From Methylopumilus sp036745495 (GTDB taxonomy: Bacteria; Pseudomonadota; Gammaproteobacteria; Burkholderiales; Methylophilaceae): a stretch of DNA of 64,000 nucleotides. Positions 62,550-64,000 of this stretch are shown here, piece by piece. Made by a program: the position numbers and the translations under genes. The stretch spans positions 1-64,000 of the forward strand of contig DAIOGA010000001.1 in NCBI GenBank assembly GCA_036745495.1. Reading direction: 5' to 3'. The notes under the pieces were generated by a model. That model saw only the letters and a list, made by a program, of their open reading frames with translations, was not told the DNA's origin and did no database searches. Position 1 is the first letter of the stretch. Each line of letters opens with the position of its first letter.

Positions 62550-64000
62550 GCGATCTTACTTCGCCTTTTTCAAAAAGATTACTAATGCAACGATTACAAA
62601 TGGTTGAATGTTCACGATGTGATCCAACTTCTTCACGATAATGCCAGCATCGATCGCACTTTTTATTTTTGCTTGCAGTTACATCGATATGTAAATCACC
62701 TTGTCTTTCATGAAGTTTTGCATATGATGTAATCATCGCAAATTTGAGATCTTCGTGAAGTGTTGATAGAGATTGATAGATATCACCTGATGCGTAGATG
62801 TCTATCTCGGCCTCTAGAGAAGAACCTACCAAACCTTTTTCACGTAATTCTTCAATTTTTTTATTTGTAATCGCACGTACATGAATAATATGTTCCCATG
62901 CTAACAATTCTCTAGCATTCAATTCATGAGCTGGAATGTCATACCATGTATCCATAAATACCAATTCATCACTTTGAGGCATAAGAATTTGCCAAATTTC
63001 ATCTGCGGTAAAACTTAAGACAGGCGCCATCAATCTCATCAAGGTATGTGTAATATGAAAAATTGCACTTTGCGCAGCTCGTCTTGCTTTTGAGTTTTCA
63101 TTTGACGTATAAAGTCGATCTTTTAAGATATCAAGATAGAATCCACCTAAGTCTTCAGAACAAAAGCTTACAAATTTTTGCATGCCTAAATGAAATTCGT
63201 AAGACGAATAATCCTGCTTGATATGGTCTTGCAGTTGATGTGTTAAGAATAATGCGTAGCGATCGATTGATAGCCATTCTTTTACCGGAAGCAAATCTTT
63301 TTTAGCATCAAAGTCACCAAGGTTAGCCAATAAAAAGCGTAAGGTGTTTCGTATACGTCGATATCCTTCTGCAACACGCTTTAAAATTTCATCTGAAATA
63401 GTAAGTTCACCGGAGTAATCCGTTGAAGCTACCCAGAACCTTAAAATATCCGCGCCATATTGATCCATAACTTTTTGAGGCGCTACAACATTGCCTTTTG
63501 ATTTACTCATCTTGTGTCCACTACCATCCACGACAAAGCCGTGCGTAAGAAGAGATTCATAAGGCGCTCTTCCGTCAATTGCACAACCTGTGAGCAAACT
63601 AGATTGGAACCAGCCTCGATGTTGATCTGAACCTTCTAAATAAAGATCGGCTGGATAAGACAAATCTTCACGTTTTTTTAATACGGATGCATGTGTCGTT
63701 CCAGAATCAAACCAAACGTCCAATGTGTCACTTATTTTTTTATATTGATTGGCATCCTCGCCAAGCAAGGTCTTTGCGTCTAAATTAAACCAAGCCTCAA
63801 TACCTAATTTCTCAACCTCTTTAGCAACGAGCTCCGTTAATTCATTTGTTCGCGGATGTAACTCGTAAGTTTCCTTATGAACAAAAAACGGCATAGGAAC
63901 GCCCCAATTTCTTTGACGCGAAACACACCAGTCAGGACGGTTCTTAATCATCGCCTCCAAGCGAGCTTTACCCCATACAGGATAAAAGGTTGTATGGCTT
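62542..64000 (-). CDS. ileS: Isoleucyl-tRNA synthetase, C-terminal part (runs off window)
   Basis: The frame is open to the window edge: upstream of 63960 it continues as PVWGKARLEAM before IKNRPDWCVSRQRNWG, so the gene is partial, not a new start. KMSKS is in GHKMSKSKGNVV, the anticodon-binding domain follows, and a C-terminal zinc site with four Cys (CDRCWHY and CNRC) is complete. Charges tRNA-Ile. The N-terminal HIGH motif and editing domain lie outside the window. Confidence 0.97.
   Translation of the reverse strand, partial: SHTTFYPVWGKARLEAMIKNRPDWCVSRQRNWGVPMPFFVHKETYELHPRTNELTELVAKEVEKLGIEAWFNLDAKTLLGEDANQYKKISDTLDVWFDSGTTHASVLKKREDLSYPADLYLEGSDQHRGWFQSSLLTGCAIDGRAPYESLLTHGFVVDGSGHKMSKSKGNVVAPQKVMDQYGADILRFWVASTDYSGELTISDEILKRVAEGYRRIRNTLRFLLANLGDFDAKKDLLPVKEWLSIDRYALFLTHQLQDHIKQDYSSYEFHLGMQKFVSFCSEDLGGFYLDILKDRLYTSNENSKARRAAQSAIFHITHTLMRLMAPVLSFTADEIWQILMPQSDELVFMDTWYDIPAHELNARELLAWEHIIHVRAITNKKIEELREKGLVGSSLEAEIDIYASGDIYQSLSTLHEDLKFAMITSYAKLHERQGDLHIDVTASKNKKCDRCWHYREEVGSHREHSTICNRCISNLFEKGEVRSHA

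Noticed and set aside
63901..63960. Start of ileS at 63960
   Set aside because: The codon there is TTG and the frame stays open with conserved ileS residues to the window edge, so the true start is outside.

Overview
The window is AT-rich, gene-dense chromosomal DNA from a Gram-negative proteobacterium. Gene content fits a small-genome methylotroph of the Methylophilaceae (betaproteobacteria; OM43 or Candidatus Methylopumilus type). This placement is an inference. It rests on an MxaD-like methanol-oxidation accessory protein next to a seven-repeat YVTN lipoprotein, an inactive pseudo-dihydroorotase behind pyrB, a RibBX-type fusion, tiny intergenic spaces and many 1 to 26 base gene overlaps. 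I see no rRNA, tRNA, IS element, prophage, CRISPR array or toxin module. No gene-free stretch exceeds about 200 bases.

Layout. 1-2690 (minus): exbD (partial), exbB, lolD, lolC (envelope energisation and lipoprotein export). 2740-4417: ribE and ribBX. 4575-7320: ruvX, pyrR, pyrB and a truncated pyrX. 7422-10383: tail of a Lys/Pro/Ala-rich histone-like protein, tandem terminators, yggS, proC, mnmA. 10334-15837: gst (minus), nadC, ilvB-ilvH-ilvC, psd. 15839-17935: rppH (minus), YVTN lipoprotein, mxaD-like. 17984-22408: esterase, xseB-ispA-dxs, folE2. 22425-26004 (minus): rluE, amidotransferase, aroC, MFS transporter. 26025-27418: icd. 27461-33861 (minus): amgK-murU-pepP-ubiH-second UbiH-like-dsbC, then cspA with its own promoter. 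34055-46036: lptD-surA-pdxA-rsmA, adk-leuS-lptE-holA, proA-nadD. 46017-50528 (minus): complete biotin operon bioBFHCD. 50643-56299: trmL, gpsA, SH3 protein, secB, grxC, gpmI-envC. 56301-59144 (minus): yjbQ and clpB with a sigma-32-like promoter. 59259-61415: tlpA facing a small Met/His-rich protein, a CxxCxC outer-membrane barrel and a DUF2946-like protein. 61441-64000 (minus): sulfite-oxidase-like enzyme, lspA, ileS (runs off the end).

The sequence is a draft scaffold with five runs of exactly 100 N. Two of them (in mnmA and icd) are flanked by identical 55-base sequences. These are overlapping contig ends; removing one copy and the N run restores intact reading frames of 375 and 412 residues. 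The other three (pyrX/histone-like, holA, clpB) hide real missing sequence.

Most of the window is conserved housekeeping sequence, and I found no strong case for a wholly new system. The best candidates for follow-up are the putative metal or redox cluster at 59259-61415, the MxaD-like/YVTN pair, and a perfect 18-base inverted repeat spanning both stop codons of the convergent nadD and bioD genes. LptD has only two cysteines, and there are clear heat-shock and cold-shock promoter regions.
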